The notes under the pieces are model-generated. The model was not told where the DNA came from and made no database searches. It saw only the letters and a list, made by a program, of their open reading frames with translations. A DNA stretch of 64,000 bases from Lichina pygmaea (taxonomy: Eukaryota > Ascomycota > Lichinomycetes > Lichinales > Lichinaceae), in contig OY730170.1 of the NCBI GenBank assembly GCA_963422465.1, positions 558,001 to 622,000 on the forward strand, given 5' to 3'. The position numbers and the translations under genes were made by a program. Below are positions 23,533 through 34,597 of the stretch, one piece after another (positions within the stretch are counted from its first letter, which is position 1; every line of letters starts with the position of its first letter).

Positions 23533-24599
23533 CAATCTTCCTTCTGAGATCCGGATGGACGGAACATCGGTTACCGCCGGCTTGTTCAGAACGCTACCAG
23601 TGTTCTCTGTCGTCCTGAATGGCATTTTGAGAGGACGGGCATACCCTACGGCCCTTCTGTGCTTGCTATCTTCTCTGCAAACCGAGCCTTCTTGATGTTT
23701 ACGTCCCACACCCCTCCGCCGACTGTTTCCCGACTTCTGGCTAGGACCAAGACCACCACCGTCACCCGTGGTCTACCCACTTTCAACACCACGATCTTCT
23801 CGTAACATCGCGCTACGACCAACAAACGCAACAGGAGTCCCATAGAGCAAACACGAGAGTGCAATGAACGTGCGACGACGCCCTCGATCTCTCTCACAGC
23901 AGCAGCAGCAGCAGCAGCAGCAGCATCACCAGCCCTGTGCGCATCATGGGAGGGAACCTTCCCCTTCCGTCGTCGTCCCCAGTTTCGCGGAGAAGCGAGC
24001 GACGAGAGATTTTAACCCGCCAGGGCGGATTTGCGGATCCAAGCACGCCAGATGCTATTGTGCGCCGTACCACGATGGCCAGCTGAGGAGGCGCCGTCGT
24101 TAGACGGCCACCGGCCCGTTGTTCTTGACGGTATCCTGCTGAACGGCTGTGGATCTTGTCGGCGGAGAAGGCGATTGTTGTCGGCACGGCGCATGGCGTG
24201 CGCAGGAAGGTTCGTCTGCTGGATTGGTCTTCTTGGCCTTGGCGGAAGGTCTGAGATGAGGCGGTGTTCTTCTGATAGGCGAGACATTGTTGACAGGGAG
24301 GTGTGGCTGGCTTGTCTTATCCTGGGTCCTGTTTAATATCTTTCGGAGGCCCAGCTACTGTGGATCTACAGATTAGATATTTGAAGAGACATTTGGACGT
24401 TTTTACTGCAACTACCAGAGAAACTGTCTCCATTTCCCAATGAAGGTGCCCAACATAACCCCGATGGCCACAGCCATTCACGAGAACATGGGGGCTGCTC
24501 TCACAACCTTGAACGGCCATCCCTGAGCTAGCCTTCCGTGCAATCGCAGTTCCAAGTCCCCGTCCAAGCCAGCCAAAAACAAAAACAAAGTTCCGAAAT
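23533..24599. other. Convergent intergenic region with a CAG repeat
   Basis: About 1.07 kb between the stops of the NSRP1-like and PRCC-like genes. An uninterrupted AGC/CAG trinucleotide run of about ten units lies at 23896-23925. No gene is recognised. Confidence 0.5.
23896..23925. repeat. CAG trinucleotide repeat
   Basis: Perfect (AGC)n of about ten units in an intergenic region. Confidence 0.95.
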
Positions 24600-25829
24600 T
24601 CACCAGCCGTACCGGCTTCCGGCCTCCTTCTTGTTCCTCCGGCCGGCCGCAAAGTGTTCTTCGAGGGCCTCGCGCTGGGATTGCGCCGCGTTGACGAGTT
24701 GCTTGAGGTTGTGCTTGCCCGGGGCGATGGCACGCACGGGATTGTGCTGCTGCTGCGCCGCCTTCTCGCCGGCCGCGCGCAGAGCCTCGTTGTCGTCGTA
24801 TTCTCGGTCCGTGTTGAAGTTCAGGACTCTGATCGCCGCCGCGCTGGATTCGGATTTGGCGCCCTGCCGGCCGAGGAGTTGCCGCCGCGCGGCTTTGGAG
24901 AGGTTGAGATCGTCGGCTATGGTATCGAGCGTCAGAGGGCCGGGTTCGGACACCGTCGATGGGTTGCCACCGTGCTCGGGTAGACGCTCTGTGACGAAGG
25001 AGGGGTCGGCTTCGTCGTGGGAGGTGGCAGTAGCCTCAGACGTCGAAGCGTTGTAGATCATGGGAGTGTATTCTCCCTGCTCTTGAGACGTTTGCACACG
25101 CTCGTTTGAACCAAGACCAAGCGAGAACAGAGAGACTCTCGGTGCTGCCTTTTGTGTTGATGGACCAGGTCCTGGATTGTGTGCATCTATTTCCGACGCC
25201 AGGGCTTGCCCGCCCACAGGGGTGACTTTATTCTTCTTCTTCTTCTTCTGCTGGGAACGGGCAACAGAAAGCGGTTTGAACATCCTCGCACTTCGCTGCA
25301 TCAAAGGCTGTGTGACCCCGTCGGTCACAGGCGGATTTGTGGCTCGCTCTTCAGTCCAAGCTGGTTCGTTTTGCTCCGTCTTCTTCTCCCAGTCGGCAGC
25401 ATCATCCACATTTGCCCCGTCGTTGCCGGTACCTCCAGCCTCCACCGACGCAGCGGCGACATCTCGTTGAAAAGCAGGTTCCGCAGCGGTCTTGAGGCTT
25501 ACTCGTGGTCGCGAAGATGCATCCGATGCAGATTTGGCACTGGTCCCAGAGGTTTGGCCGCTGCGCTTGGGCGCCGGCAGGAATGAGTTGAACTCAGCAA
25601 AGGCGCCGACCCCTGTCCGCTGTCTCTTTGTGGGCGGCTGTTCCTCCTCCGCTGCGTCGTGATCGGCGACGACATCGCTGGCCGGCCGCGGCAGTTGTAC
25701 TTTGATCTTGTTAGGATTCGCCCTGTCCACCACTTTCGTGAAGCCTGACTTGGGTGGAGGCTTTGATTTAGTTGTGGAAGACACCTCGTGCTCCGAGGTG
25801 TCGGAGTCGGAGTAGTCCACGAGCCCCAT
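24600..25829 (-). CDS. PRCC-like protein (mitotic checkpoint regulator, MAD2B-interacting family)
   Basis: Single exon, 409 aa from the ATG at 25829, which gives the characteristic start MGLVDYSDSDTSEHE. The PRCC family has this acidic VxYSDSD start, a variable low-complexity middle (here with a KKKKKKNK nuclear signal) and a conserved C-terminus. The C-terminus is present: GEYTPMIYN, then SKAARRQLLGRQG, IRVLNFNTDREYDDNEALRA, HNPVRAIAPGKHNLKQLVNA, and an EEHFAAGRRNKKEAGSRYGW ending. The human protein is nuclear, linked to splicing and to MAD2B. A longer frame upstream of 25829 exists but lacks conserved content. Confidence 0.88.
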   Translation of the reverse strand: MGLVDYSDSDTSEHEVSSTTKSKPPPKSGFTKVVDRANPNKIKVQLPRPASDVVADHDAAEEEQPPTKRQRTGVGAFAEFNSFLPAPKRSGQTSGTSAKSASDASSRPRVSLKTAAEPAFQRDVAAASVEAGGTGNDGANVDDAADWEKKTEQNEPAWTEERATNPPVTDGVTQPLMQRSARMFKPLSVARSQQKKKKKNKVTPVGGQALASEIDAHNPGPGPSTQKAAPRVSLFSLGLGSNERVQTSQEQGEYTPMIYNASTSEATATSHDEADPSFVTERLPEHGGNPSTVSEPGPLTLDTIADDLNLSKAARRQLLGRQGAKSESSAAAIRVLNFNTDREYDDNEALRAAGEKAAQQQHNPVRAIAPGKHNLKQLVNAAQSQREALEEHFAAGRRNKKEAGSRYGW

Positions 25830-26269
25830 CGTATGTGTACTGAGATGGCTCAGTGCGTCTCCGGCATGAAATTTTGAGCTGAGCCCGCTCGTGACGTGGT
25901 GATGTAGATCCGCGCACGTGATCATACGAAGAACTTTTGAGGCACTTGGCTCGTCCACTGGGAATCTAGCGTCATGTGGCTTTATTTTGGCGCCATCCTC
26001 ACATGAGGTAGCCTAAGTTTAGCTGCCAGTAGCCTAATCGTCAGTGTCTGAAACTTGGTTGTACGTCCTTAAACCAGTGCGTCAACGAACGTACTGTAGA
26101 TTGCTGGGTGTCGTACGGAGTCTGGCGTAAGACAGCGAATGCCAGTATCCTAAATATGACCAACATCAGGTCCTCCCTCGACCACGCCTTTACCCGAGAT
26201 GACAGCTGTCGGCCAGGATGACGTCAAGTATCGCCAACCACCCCACGTGGATACGGTCTCACCGCAGCC
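25830..26269. promoter_or_regulatory. Divergent promoter region of the PRCC-like gene and sin1
   Basis: 440 bases between opposite starts. No strong motif was noted. Confidence 0.4.
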
Positions 26270-29210
26270 ATGTCGCTACTGCAGAATGACGAGTAAGCGT
26301 CCTAGCGAGACTTGGCCCATGTCGGTAACTCAGAGCGATCTAGGTTCATCATCTACAGCTTACGAAGCTCATACCTATCTTACATCACCGATGGCGTTGG
26401 GGAACGGCTGATCAACGTCAATCAGGGCGTCTTCAACACGCCTGGCTTTCGAGCGGCGGGATGGGAGCCAAGTTCCGTGGATATCAAGAGGACCTACTCG
26501 CCGCCAATTCCCACCGGGGTCTCCTTGGACTATTTCCAGGCCCCACCGAGGTCGGCCGGTCCACCGCCGCCAGGCTTCGGCGATGATGACGATGAAGGTG
26601 GCATGGTCACTGGAGGCGGTGTCAACGGGGATACTGTAGGGCCCGGTCCTAACATCAGGAGAAGACGGAGAAGGGAACAGCTCGAAGAGGATGACAGCAG
26701 CGATCTGAGCGACGAGAGCGACGACGATGGAGACGGCACGCAGAGGTCGGTCGCTGCTCGATGCTGGTCGTTTCATGTGTACTAAGCCTCGGGACCGACA
26801 TAGGGCCGCCCAACAGATCCGATTCGCCAAGATGCCTGTGCGAGCAAGATCTGGCTCCTCCCCCATCCGCAACTCGGCCGGAGTGGACAGTCCGTCGACA
26901 CTCGCCTCGCCGCCTCGGAGAGGGGAGGGCCGAGTCCGCCGAGGCTCCCTGAGCGCCGTCGAAGCGATCAAGCAGCGTGCGCGAAGAGGAACGACGACGA
27001 GCAGCGACGTTTCCTCCGAGAACGACTATGAGCAGTCTACCCTCAAGAACAGACCAGACAATATCGGCAAGGATGGTGACAGAATACGGTCTGCGATCAG
27101 ACAAAACACCAAAGAAAGCACCGACCTCGAAGACGAGGCGTCCGGCTCCGAGCCCGATGATGCCAGCCTGTCGTCCGAGCTCCCCGAAGCAGCCGACTCG
27201 CCGTCGACTCTGGACGATGTTGGGCACCCCCTGACGTCGTCTCCGCCATCGATCGCTCCGGCCCCGGCACCAGCGGCGAACGCTTCCCCGAGGCGGACAC
27301 GTACCGGCTTGGCCCCGCTGCAAACGCTACCCCCGCGCCAGCCCATAAGCAAGGTCGAGTCTGTCAGCGCGCTCAGCTTGGCCCTTCAGGAAAAGCGCTC
27401 GACGGCAGCCAGCCCGTTCGAACGCTTCGCGACGCTGTCTGGCCGGGGAGACCCTAATCCGCTCCACTTGAAGATCTACGCGCCGTTCTCCGAGCGGCCG
27501 ACGAAGGCGTTCGAGGTAGCTGTCCGGAGGTCTGTGCGAGACGAGGCGGGCTGGGAGCGGAAGATCAGCGTCGTCGAAACGATCGGATTCAGTCTATGGC
27601 GATACGGCGAGGACAAGATCGCGCCAGCGGTCACGAGGAGCAAAGTGGACGTCAACCGGTGGATGTTGCGGATGGTCGAAGACGACGAGGTCGACTTTGA
27701 CTTTCCGCCGTTGGATCGCACGAAGCCGATGAACGACTTTGCCTCGAACAACAACCGCGCCGCGCGGGGTCGGTCGAACTCGAAGGTGTACGATGAATTC
27801 GCGCTCGTCGAAGCATCCGAGGAGGAATTCCGCGAGAACGAGAAGCTCACGCCCAACCCGAAAGAAGCCGGGTCGAGCGTCGCTGCTGCTGCTGCAGCAG
27901 CGCCACAGGCCTCGATGGCTTCCGCGCCTGTCTCGTTCACGCCACAGGGGCCTGAGGCCACTCCGCAGCCGCCGTCGTTGATCAACCAGGGCAAGCGATG
28001 GAACCCGGTGCTCGGGTACGACTTCAGCGGATTCGGTAGTCGGAACAACTCGATCACGCCGCTGGACGTCCCCACTCAGCCGGTCAGCCACGCGACTCCT
28101 CGTAAAGGACCGTCCAAGATCGTCAAGGTTCATCTCATCTCGGCCGAAGGCTATTCGGAGCTTGTCGCCTTGGACGTCACCACCGACACCTACCTCGCTG
28201 AAGTGTTGGAGAGGGTGTGCAAGAAGCGGAATCTGGACCGGGCGTACCACATCCTCAAGGTCAGCGGGACGATGGTCATCGCTCCGTTGGACCGCACGGT
28301 CGAATCGATGGGTGATCGCGCCGATCTCGACCTCGTCCGTCGACGCTTCGCCAACGATGGTTCGATTGGTGCCAGCAACACGCCTGGGAGCACGCCGCCG
28401 AACGCACCGCTTCTGATCGCCGAACCTCGGAAGGGCGGCGGCGGTGGTGCAGGCGCCGGCGTCGGCGCCGGCGGCGGTTTCTACGCACCGCAGCAGTCGA
28501 GGAAGGGGGGCGGCATGCTCCACCCGCTCGCGCAGGTCCACGACGTGCTCAACGTCATGCCGGGGACGTATAAGCGGTGGACTGTCTGGCGTCGGCAGCC
28601 GATGAGCTTCATGCCGACGCACGAACGCATCTTGACGATCGACGGAGAATTCCTGCGCATCTCACCGGTCATCGACGGTGGGCTTGGTCTCGGCACGGCG
28701 AGCACGGTCACAACGTCAAGCGTCTTTCCGCCGCGGACGACCAGCAGACCGAGCATCAGCACGATGACGTTTGACTCGTCCAGATCGGACATTGGCACGA
28801 CGAAGGCTGACAAGTCCGGCAATCACGGCCACGGCGGCGGCGCAGGTGGTGGCGGTGGCGGTGGTGTGAGCAAGACGACGCTCTTCGACAACAACAACAC
28901 CAAGGTCAGCACGATCCACCTTGGCTCGATCGTCGGCGTGAACCAGTCGCGGAAGCACCCGAGCCATTTCCGCGTCGTCATCTTCAAGGCCAAGGAGACC
29001 AAGCGATACGACTTTGAGGCCCAGTCGGCCGCGGACGCGGCCGACATCGTCGACGAGATCAAGCGCGCGGCCGAACCGTTTCAGAGCGGTGGTGCCGGTG
29101 GCACGGGTGCAGCTGGGATTGGAGGTATCGGAGGGGGCGGAAGTGGGGGTGGAGCACCTGGAGGGGGAGGAGGAGGAGGAGGAGCAGCAGGAGGAGGGGG
29201 CGTTGGCTGA
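26270..29210 (+). CDS. sin1: TORC2 subunit Sin1/Avo1
   Basis: Three exons: 26270..26292, 26344..26745 and 26804..29210; introns 51 and 58 nt; 943 aa. Sin1 links TOR complex 2 to its AGC-kinase substrates and to membranes. The start MSLLQNDEFIIYSLRSSYLS is the family N-terminus. The CRIM domain spans about residues 345-490 (FERFATLSGRGDPNPLHLKI, VVETIGFSLWRYGEDKI). A Ras-binding-like domain spans about 578-660 (KIVKVHLISAEGYSEL, HILKVSGTMVIAPLDRTVES). A PH domain spans about 720-900 (MPGTYKRWTVWRRQPMSFMP, HFRVVIFKAKETKRYDFEAQ). Gly-rich inserts interrupt the segment around the PH domain, and a Gly-rich tail follows it. The second intron has an unusual GTCGGT donor but a perfect TACTAAGC branch site. 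Confidence 0.93.
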
Positions 29211-29959
29211 TTTCTCGTCTCGTTGTAGTCTCTCCGTAGTCGTCGTCCTTCACTTGGCGGGGTTTCTTTTTTCTTACCACCGTCATCGTTGTCGTTCCAT
29301 CGTTGTCATCTCGTTGCCATCCCATCATCGTCATGCCATCGTTGTCATCTCATCGTCGTCATCATCATCATAGTCGTTGTCATCATGATCACCATCTTGT
29401 CGTCATTAATGTCACAGTCGTCTCTCATGGCCAATTTGACGCCTACTTTACGCGCTCGGCGCACTTCTCCTTATCTTCCTACCCCTCGACCTGTCCAATG
29501 TGCTTTTTTTTCCCCCGGCTGTCTTGGTGGTCATGTCCCGCTGTACGAAGGATCTGTCACGAGGTGTCTGATTACCGTATATGGTGTCTGATCGTACAGT
29601 GTTCCATACATTACATGACATCATACAGACAGTGTTCCTTCACACAGGCAGTGTCCCATGATAAGGTCCCTCCATCGATCGGCATCCCATCAGACAGCGC
29701 TCCATATACAACGACCCATGGTTGCGAGTAGAACCACTTTGCCCTGTCATAACCCTGCCCCGTCACGCTCTGCTCTACCGTATCCTACTTCCTTCCATCA
29801 ATTCAGGTATGTACAGTAGATACGGTATTTGAAAGAAAATCGGGCACATGGCCACCAGGACTTTTGTCCCTGCAGAATGAGATGAAACAACGTGGTAGCA
29901 GGCCTAGGAAGGCTCCTAGGACCATCTACGCGGAACTCAGTCCAGTCGTCAAGACGAGA

Positions 29960-30135
29960 GGGAGAAGATGACTTGATTGACTAGCTAGGAAGAAGAGCTA
30001 GCTATATTTTAGCCGAAGAGCTCCAAAGCTCCTACCCGAACAGGCACCTGCCATCCCCAGCTCGGCCGGACTACGTCAGCGCCGGCCGGGTCGACCAAGT
30101 CCCGGCCCCCGAGTCCTCTGGGCGTGGCCGTGACA
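29960..30135 (-). mobile_element. LTR-like fragment, copy A (inverted relative to 43.6 kb)
   Basis: Read on the minus strand, this begins TGTCACGGCCACGCCC at 30135. It matches 43638 onward base for base with few differences for about 75 bases. Homology resumes later at GGAGCTCTTCGG and TAGCTAGCTCTTCTTCCTAG. The TGTCAC start and the internal TATAGCTAG stretch fit a Ty3/gypsy-type solo LTR that has lost its middle; no polyprotein is adjacent. Confidence 0.6.
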
Positions 30136-30309
30136 GTCTCCAAGACTGTGAGATCTCCATGTCGCTATCCCTCCTGCAAAGAATAAGGAGGAAGAAAGAA
30201 GAAGAACAGTGTCGACAGGCTACTCTTTTACAGATACTCCCTCTGCCTCTTTCTGGGCTCTCTCTGACTCTCTGAGTCTTTTGATATTCATTCTTTCTGG
30301 CAGAGCAGT

Positions 30310-30360
30310 GTACCGTACAGGTATACCACAGGACAGATGCTACTTTGACCTGTACGGTAC
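30310..30360. repeat. Inverted repeat with 13-bp arms
   Basis: The arms are GTACCGTACAGGT (30310-30322) and its exact complement at 30348-30360, separated by 25 bases. It could form a hairpin between two convergent genes. Confidence 0.85.
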
Positions 30361-30400
30361 TGTACAGTAAGAGAGGCCTGGCTTATAAGATGGATCATCG

Positions 30401-30552
30401 ATGAGGAGGAATACAGAGGTGGAGAAAAAGGAGGAGGATGGGGAAGGAGAAGGAGGGGAGGAGAGAAGAATTAGAAGAAGACTTCCGAGAGAAGGAAGAG
30501 AAAGTACACATGAGAAAGGAAAGAAAAAAAAGAAAGAGAAGAAAGAGAATAG
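30401..30552. repeat. Polypurine tract
   Basis: About 150 bases almost free of pyrimidines on the plus strand, made of GGA, GAA and AAAG units. The open frames across it are composition artefacts. Confidence 0.8.
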
Positions 30553-30943
30553 GTCAGTCGACAAAAGTCCGAGTGATACGGTAGAGGAATGCCGAGAAAG
30601 AGGAAGAGAGGAGGGGAAAAGAGTGGAGGTGAGAGGAGAAAGTGCCACTGATGATCCTGATGGTCCCGATGATCCTGCATGGGCGCCACGGACGCCTGCA
30701 TGGACCCGCCATGGATCCGCCTTGTGCCTTCTAGAGCCTTCTGCCAGCTCCGAGGCAAAAACCAGCTTCGTGTCTACATAGTCGTGACACTCATCTTCTT
30801 CCCGCTGCTCGCTGTAGCGTTCACAGTCGAACACAGGGCAGTGGCTGAAAAAAAAATATAGAAAGGAGGGAAGGTCAGAGGCAGGCACGAATGGTCTCCG
30901 ACACAAGCGCTAGCGCCCTCCACAGCCCCAAAGCCCCAGTCCC

Positions 30944-30990
30944 ACAGTCCACAGTCCACAGTCCACCGTCCACCGTCCACAGTCCCACGG
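30944..30990. repeat. CAGTCCA minisatellite
   Basis: About six copies of a seven-base unit (CAGTCCA, with CCGTCCA variants) in tandem. Confidence 0.8.
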
Positions 30991-31017
30991 CTCCACATCC
31001 CCACATCCCACACAGTG

Positions 31018-31042
31018 CCCCCCCCCCCCCCCCCCCCCCCCC
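31018..31042. repeat. Poly-C homopolymer tract
   Basis: A 25-base C run; the assembled length may not be exact. Confidence 0.9.
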
Positions 31043-31376
31043 TGCCCGCCTACTGTCCCACGATGAACGGCCAGACAGCGACATGGCCAACCCTTCCGCT
31101 GCACCCTTGCCTCCGCCAACCTCCCCGCGACATGGAATTCATACGAAAGTCTTTTTTGTCGCTACGTTTCTGATGTCGTAGAGCTCCTCCGAGGAAATTA
31201 CAGTGCGCAGCCGCTTGCGGTTACTGCTGCTGCTGCTGCTACTACTGCTACTGCTTGTAAGGCATCATGGCGTCAATAAACCTCCCGTGCCTCCCCTGCT
31301 CAGTACGCAGCTTCTTTTGATCGAGCATCAGACTGGACCGTACGCGAACGGGAATGAAAAAAAAAAAGCGCCCCGG

Positions 31377-32587
31377 TCAAAAATCTTGGAACAATGCACC
31401 GTGTCTGCATCGTGTCGCCGTCGTCAGCCAGTCAGTCGGTCATTCGGTCGTGCGCCTTCTATACAGAACACCAAGGCCGAGGCAGACCGTATGAGCCGAC
31501 TTACTGATCGTCGATCATGACGCCGTACTCCTCCGTCTCCTCTGGATACTTGTCGAACTGGCTCGCGTCGCCCATGCCGCCCCGCACCGGCGGGATGTAG
31601 GGAGCTTCAATGTCCCTCCTGGCCAGTCGTTCCCAGATCACCTCGGCGAACCACGGGTGCGTCATGACGTCCTTCGAGCCGCCGTGCAGGTTGCCCAGCC
31701 GTTTCGTCAGATCCGGCGTGATCAACCGCTGCAGAAGGTCCTGCGCGTCCGGGTGGATGTACAGCGGGTACTTGACTCGACCTTTGAGGATGTTCTCGTA
31801 GATCTTCATCGGTGACCCGCCGTCCCAGAACGGGGTGAAGCCGCAGAGCATCTCGAAGATCAGGATACCGAGAGACCACCTGCGACACAGTCCGTCAGAC
31901 ATTCTGGCTACCTGTCCAACCCGACAAGATGATGATGATGATGATGTACCAGTCCACCGATCTGTTATATCCCTTCGACGCGACAACCTCCGGGGCCAGG
32001 TAGTCGGGCGTGCCGCACAGCGTCCAGGTGATGTCGGGCACCTCCTTGGCGAAGCCAAAGTCCGTGATCTTGAGGTGGCCGTGTCGGTCGAGCAGCAGGT
32101 TCTCAGGCTTCAGATCCCGGTAGACGATGTTCATCGAATGGAGGTAGTCCAGGGCCAGGGTCACCTCGGCGGCGTAGAACTTGGCCACGGGATTGGGAAA
32201 GCGCTGCGTGCCGACCCAGTCAGGCTCGTGCGGTCGAGATGCTCGCGCGCCCGATACGTACCTGCGACTTGCGAAGGAGACTGAAGAGCTCTCCGCCCTC
32301 GACAAAGTCCATGACCATGTACAGGTTTCTGGCGTCCTGAAAGGTCCCCCACAGCGTGATCAGGAAGGGATGCTTGACGACGCAGAGCATCCTCCGCTCG
32401 TCGTTGGTGTGCTCGACCTGCTTCATCTTCACCACCTGCCCCTTCTTGAGCACCTTGATGGCGTAGAATCGCTGGTTGTGCCGCGACTGGACCAGGTGCA
32501 CCCTTCCGAAGCTGCCCGTGCCGAGCGTCCTCTGGATGGCAAAGTCGGCCAGCTGGTATTTCCCCTTGGTCACGCGCGGCACGGGTT

Positions 32588-32624
<37 letters not shown>

Positions 32625-33003
32625 AGGGGCCGCGCCTGCGCCATCCACTTGCGCATGCCCTAGCGCCGACTGATCCTTGACGGCCTGCTCATCGTCGGCC
32701 GGGGGGTGAATGATGTTGTTGATGCTGGCGGCACCGGGCTGCTGGAACCGATGCGGGCTCTGTGCCGGCGCCGACGTGTACGGCGACTGTTGTTGGGACG
32801 GTAGGCTCGGAGGCTGCTGGTTATGGTCCACCATCGACTCGTCAGGCTTCGCGGAATCCGCCGACGGCGGTGCCGAGGTCGGATGGAAGGAGGAATTGGA
32901 CGAGGCCGAGGTGATGGAGCTCCGAAAGCCCTTGGACGACGACGTCTGCGTCGTCGAGGTCGCGGTGTCGCTGGCAGGCGACGCCGGAGAAGCAGACTCC
33001 TTG

Positions 33004-33059
<56 letters not shown>

Positions 33060-33107
33060 TGTCGTCGTTGTCGGCTTCTTCTTCTTCAGGAATCCGAGTG
33101 TCGGCAT
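31377..33107 (-). CDS. pkaC: cAMP-dependent protein kinase catalytic subunit (PKA-C)
   Basis: Four exons: 33107..32262, 32203..31950, 31879..31505 and 31404..31377 (28 nt); 500 aa. It is an AGC kinase with glycine loop [11 protein letters not shown] (~195), AIKVLKK lysine, catalytic [12 protein letters not shown] (~310), DFGFAKE and activation loop [16 protein letters not shown]. The C-tail runs [13 protein letters not shown]. The tiny last exon supplies the closing hydrophobic motif, giving HGALFQDF; the PKA family ends in FxxF, so this exon matters. The kinase is released when cAMP binds the regulatory subunit and controls growth, spore germination and morphogenesis in fungi. The N-terminal ~180 residues are low-complexity: a poly-Thr run (about residues 13-35) from a GTC/ACG repeat and a poly-Ala run (about 161-173) from a GCC repeat. 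It is tail to tail with sin1. Confidence 0.94.
32587..32626 (-). repeat. GCC trinucleotide repeat encoding poly-Ala in PKA-C
   Basis: Twelve or more GCC codons in a row just before the kinase domain. Confidence 0.9.
33004..33075 (-). repeat. ACG trinucleotide repeat encoding poly-Thr in PKA-C
   Basis: A nearly perfect (GTC)n on the plus strand, reading ACG (Thr) on the coding strand, close to the N-terminus. Confidence 0.92.
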
Positions 33108-33769
33108 GTGAACGAGGGCACCTGACCCGGGTTCGCGATGCCGCCGGCTAGATGCAGGGAACCGGCACTCCGTACCTGATCCGGTTCCGAGGCAAGGCGG
33201 AGAATATTCGACGGGTCCCGACAGCGTTTCGAAGTGGGGAAATCAATTCTGACCAAGGCCGTCGCAACCGAGGTCCAACATCGACCGAGCTCGACGTTCC
33301 GTGGTCTCCTTGGGCGGCCGTCGAGGTGCGACGTGACGGACCGGATTGCTATAGAGACGCTGTGGACAAGAGACCGTTGCCGAAAAGAGCTCTTTTGGGC
33401 CCACGGTGCCGGTCCTGCAAGCGGTCGCGAGTCCGGCGTATGATGTTGGAGCGAATCTCAGGCTTGCCGGAAGCCTGCTGCGCAGCACTGCGGGTCGGTA
33501 CAGCTCGGATCGATGGAGGGGTATTGACGAGGAATGGGCCTGGAAGCGAAGGAGCCCGATCGATGGGCCCAGGTTGGTAGCTCGGCAGATGTCAGAAACG
33601 ACCGAGAAGTGCGAACTGTTGTCGTTGGCGACTGGCAGCGACGTTTGTCACCGCATGGCAAGGGAGAGTCGGGTCGTCGTCGCGACGAAAAGAGATGTTG
33701 TCGGCACGATCGGCAATACGGATGTACTGTAGAGGTTGCGTCGAGGATTTAGGAGGAACAGACGGCGGG

Positions 33770-33824
33770 AGGGCAGTGCGGGGGGAGGGGGGAGGGGGGG
33801 AGGGGGGGAGGGGGGAGGGGGGGT
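33770..33824 (+). repeat. G-rich tract with G-quadruplex potential
   Basis: Many runs of four to eight G separated by single A residues, beginning about 665 bases upstream of the PKA-C start on the non-coding strand. Four or more G-runs in this spacing meet the usual G-quadruplex pattern. Confidence 0.75.
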
Positions 33825-34239
33825 TGGTGCCGATACAGCACTAAACGGCGCAGCTCCAGGATTGGTTGTGGGGGGGATCTACCTTGTCCTTCGGTGCCTG
33901 AGTACGTAAGTTGCGGACGTTCTCGATGGATAAATCAGAGAAGAGAAAACAACACAGGAAGATCGAGGCACACGAGTTCATCCTTCGAACATTCTCCTCC
34001 GCCACCGCCAGAGATAGTAACCCCGGTTTCGGGCCGTGGCTCGTCGTTGCTTTTTATGCGCCATATCTTTCTGAAGCCGTCGCGACCGCTCGCGACAAGC
34101 CACCTCGATGCGTAGCCTACCACATGCCTCCCTAATCGAAGAAGGCGCGACGGTACGTACGGAGTGGCGGCAGTGGAGATGCAAGCGTGATTTTGGTTCT
34201 GTCTGTAGCCCTAACGTTGGAGGTATATTTGGGATCTGA

Positions 34240-34597
34240 GACGGTTACGTAGGGTGAGGTTGCTGAGCAAAGCGGTAGGTGGCAGTCTCGTGATAAGCAA
34301 CCCAGCTTGCAAGTTCTTGCGAGGACGAAGAGTAGAATCTGATTGATTCACTAGCTCTACTTGACAGATTGCATAGATAGCTAGTGCAAGTAGTTACAGG
34401 TAGCCAGCGCCACAGCCAACTCCACAGCCTGCTCCACAGCCTGCTACTCCTATCTAACAAGATGATTTCAGTTCTACAAGCCTGGAACACCTTCTGTGTT
34501 GTGGGGAAGCCAGCTAGAGTACAAGTCATGTGACCTGGCCGACCGACTGATCCTGTTGAAGTTGGGCGATCTGCAACGTCATACCACGTGACACGCA
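34240..34597 (-). mobile_element. Possible degenerate LTR, copy D
   Basis: Read on the minus strand it starts TGTCACGTGGTATGACG near 34597. It later contains GAGCTAGTGAATCAATCAG, which resembles the tails of the other LTR-like copies (TAGCTAGCATCAATCAATC at 43087), then TTATCACGAGACTG. The ends are not a clean TG...CA pair and no target duplication was found, so this is tentative. Confidence 0.3.

Larger units (their letters stand above)
29211..31376. other. Convergent intergenic region rich in simple repeats and an LTR-like fragment
   Basis: About 2.2 kb between the stops of sin1 and the PKA gene. It contains, in order: TCATCG-type repeats near 29290-29400, an LTR-like fragment (29960-30135), a 13-bp-arm inverted repeat (30310-30360), a purine tract (30401-30552), a CAGTCCA minisatellite and a C-run. 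No gene was recognised. Confidence 0.5.

Noticed and set aside
27476-28622. Long minus-strand frames (199 and 342 codons) opposite sin1
   Set aside because: They are mirror frames of the CRIM and RBD coding sequence in high-GC DNA; the plus strand encodes clear domains.
30401-30781. Glu/Lys/Arg-rich frame of 126 codons
   Set aside because: It follows entirely from the polypurine tract.
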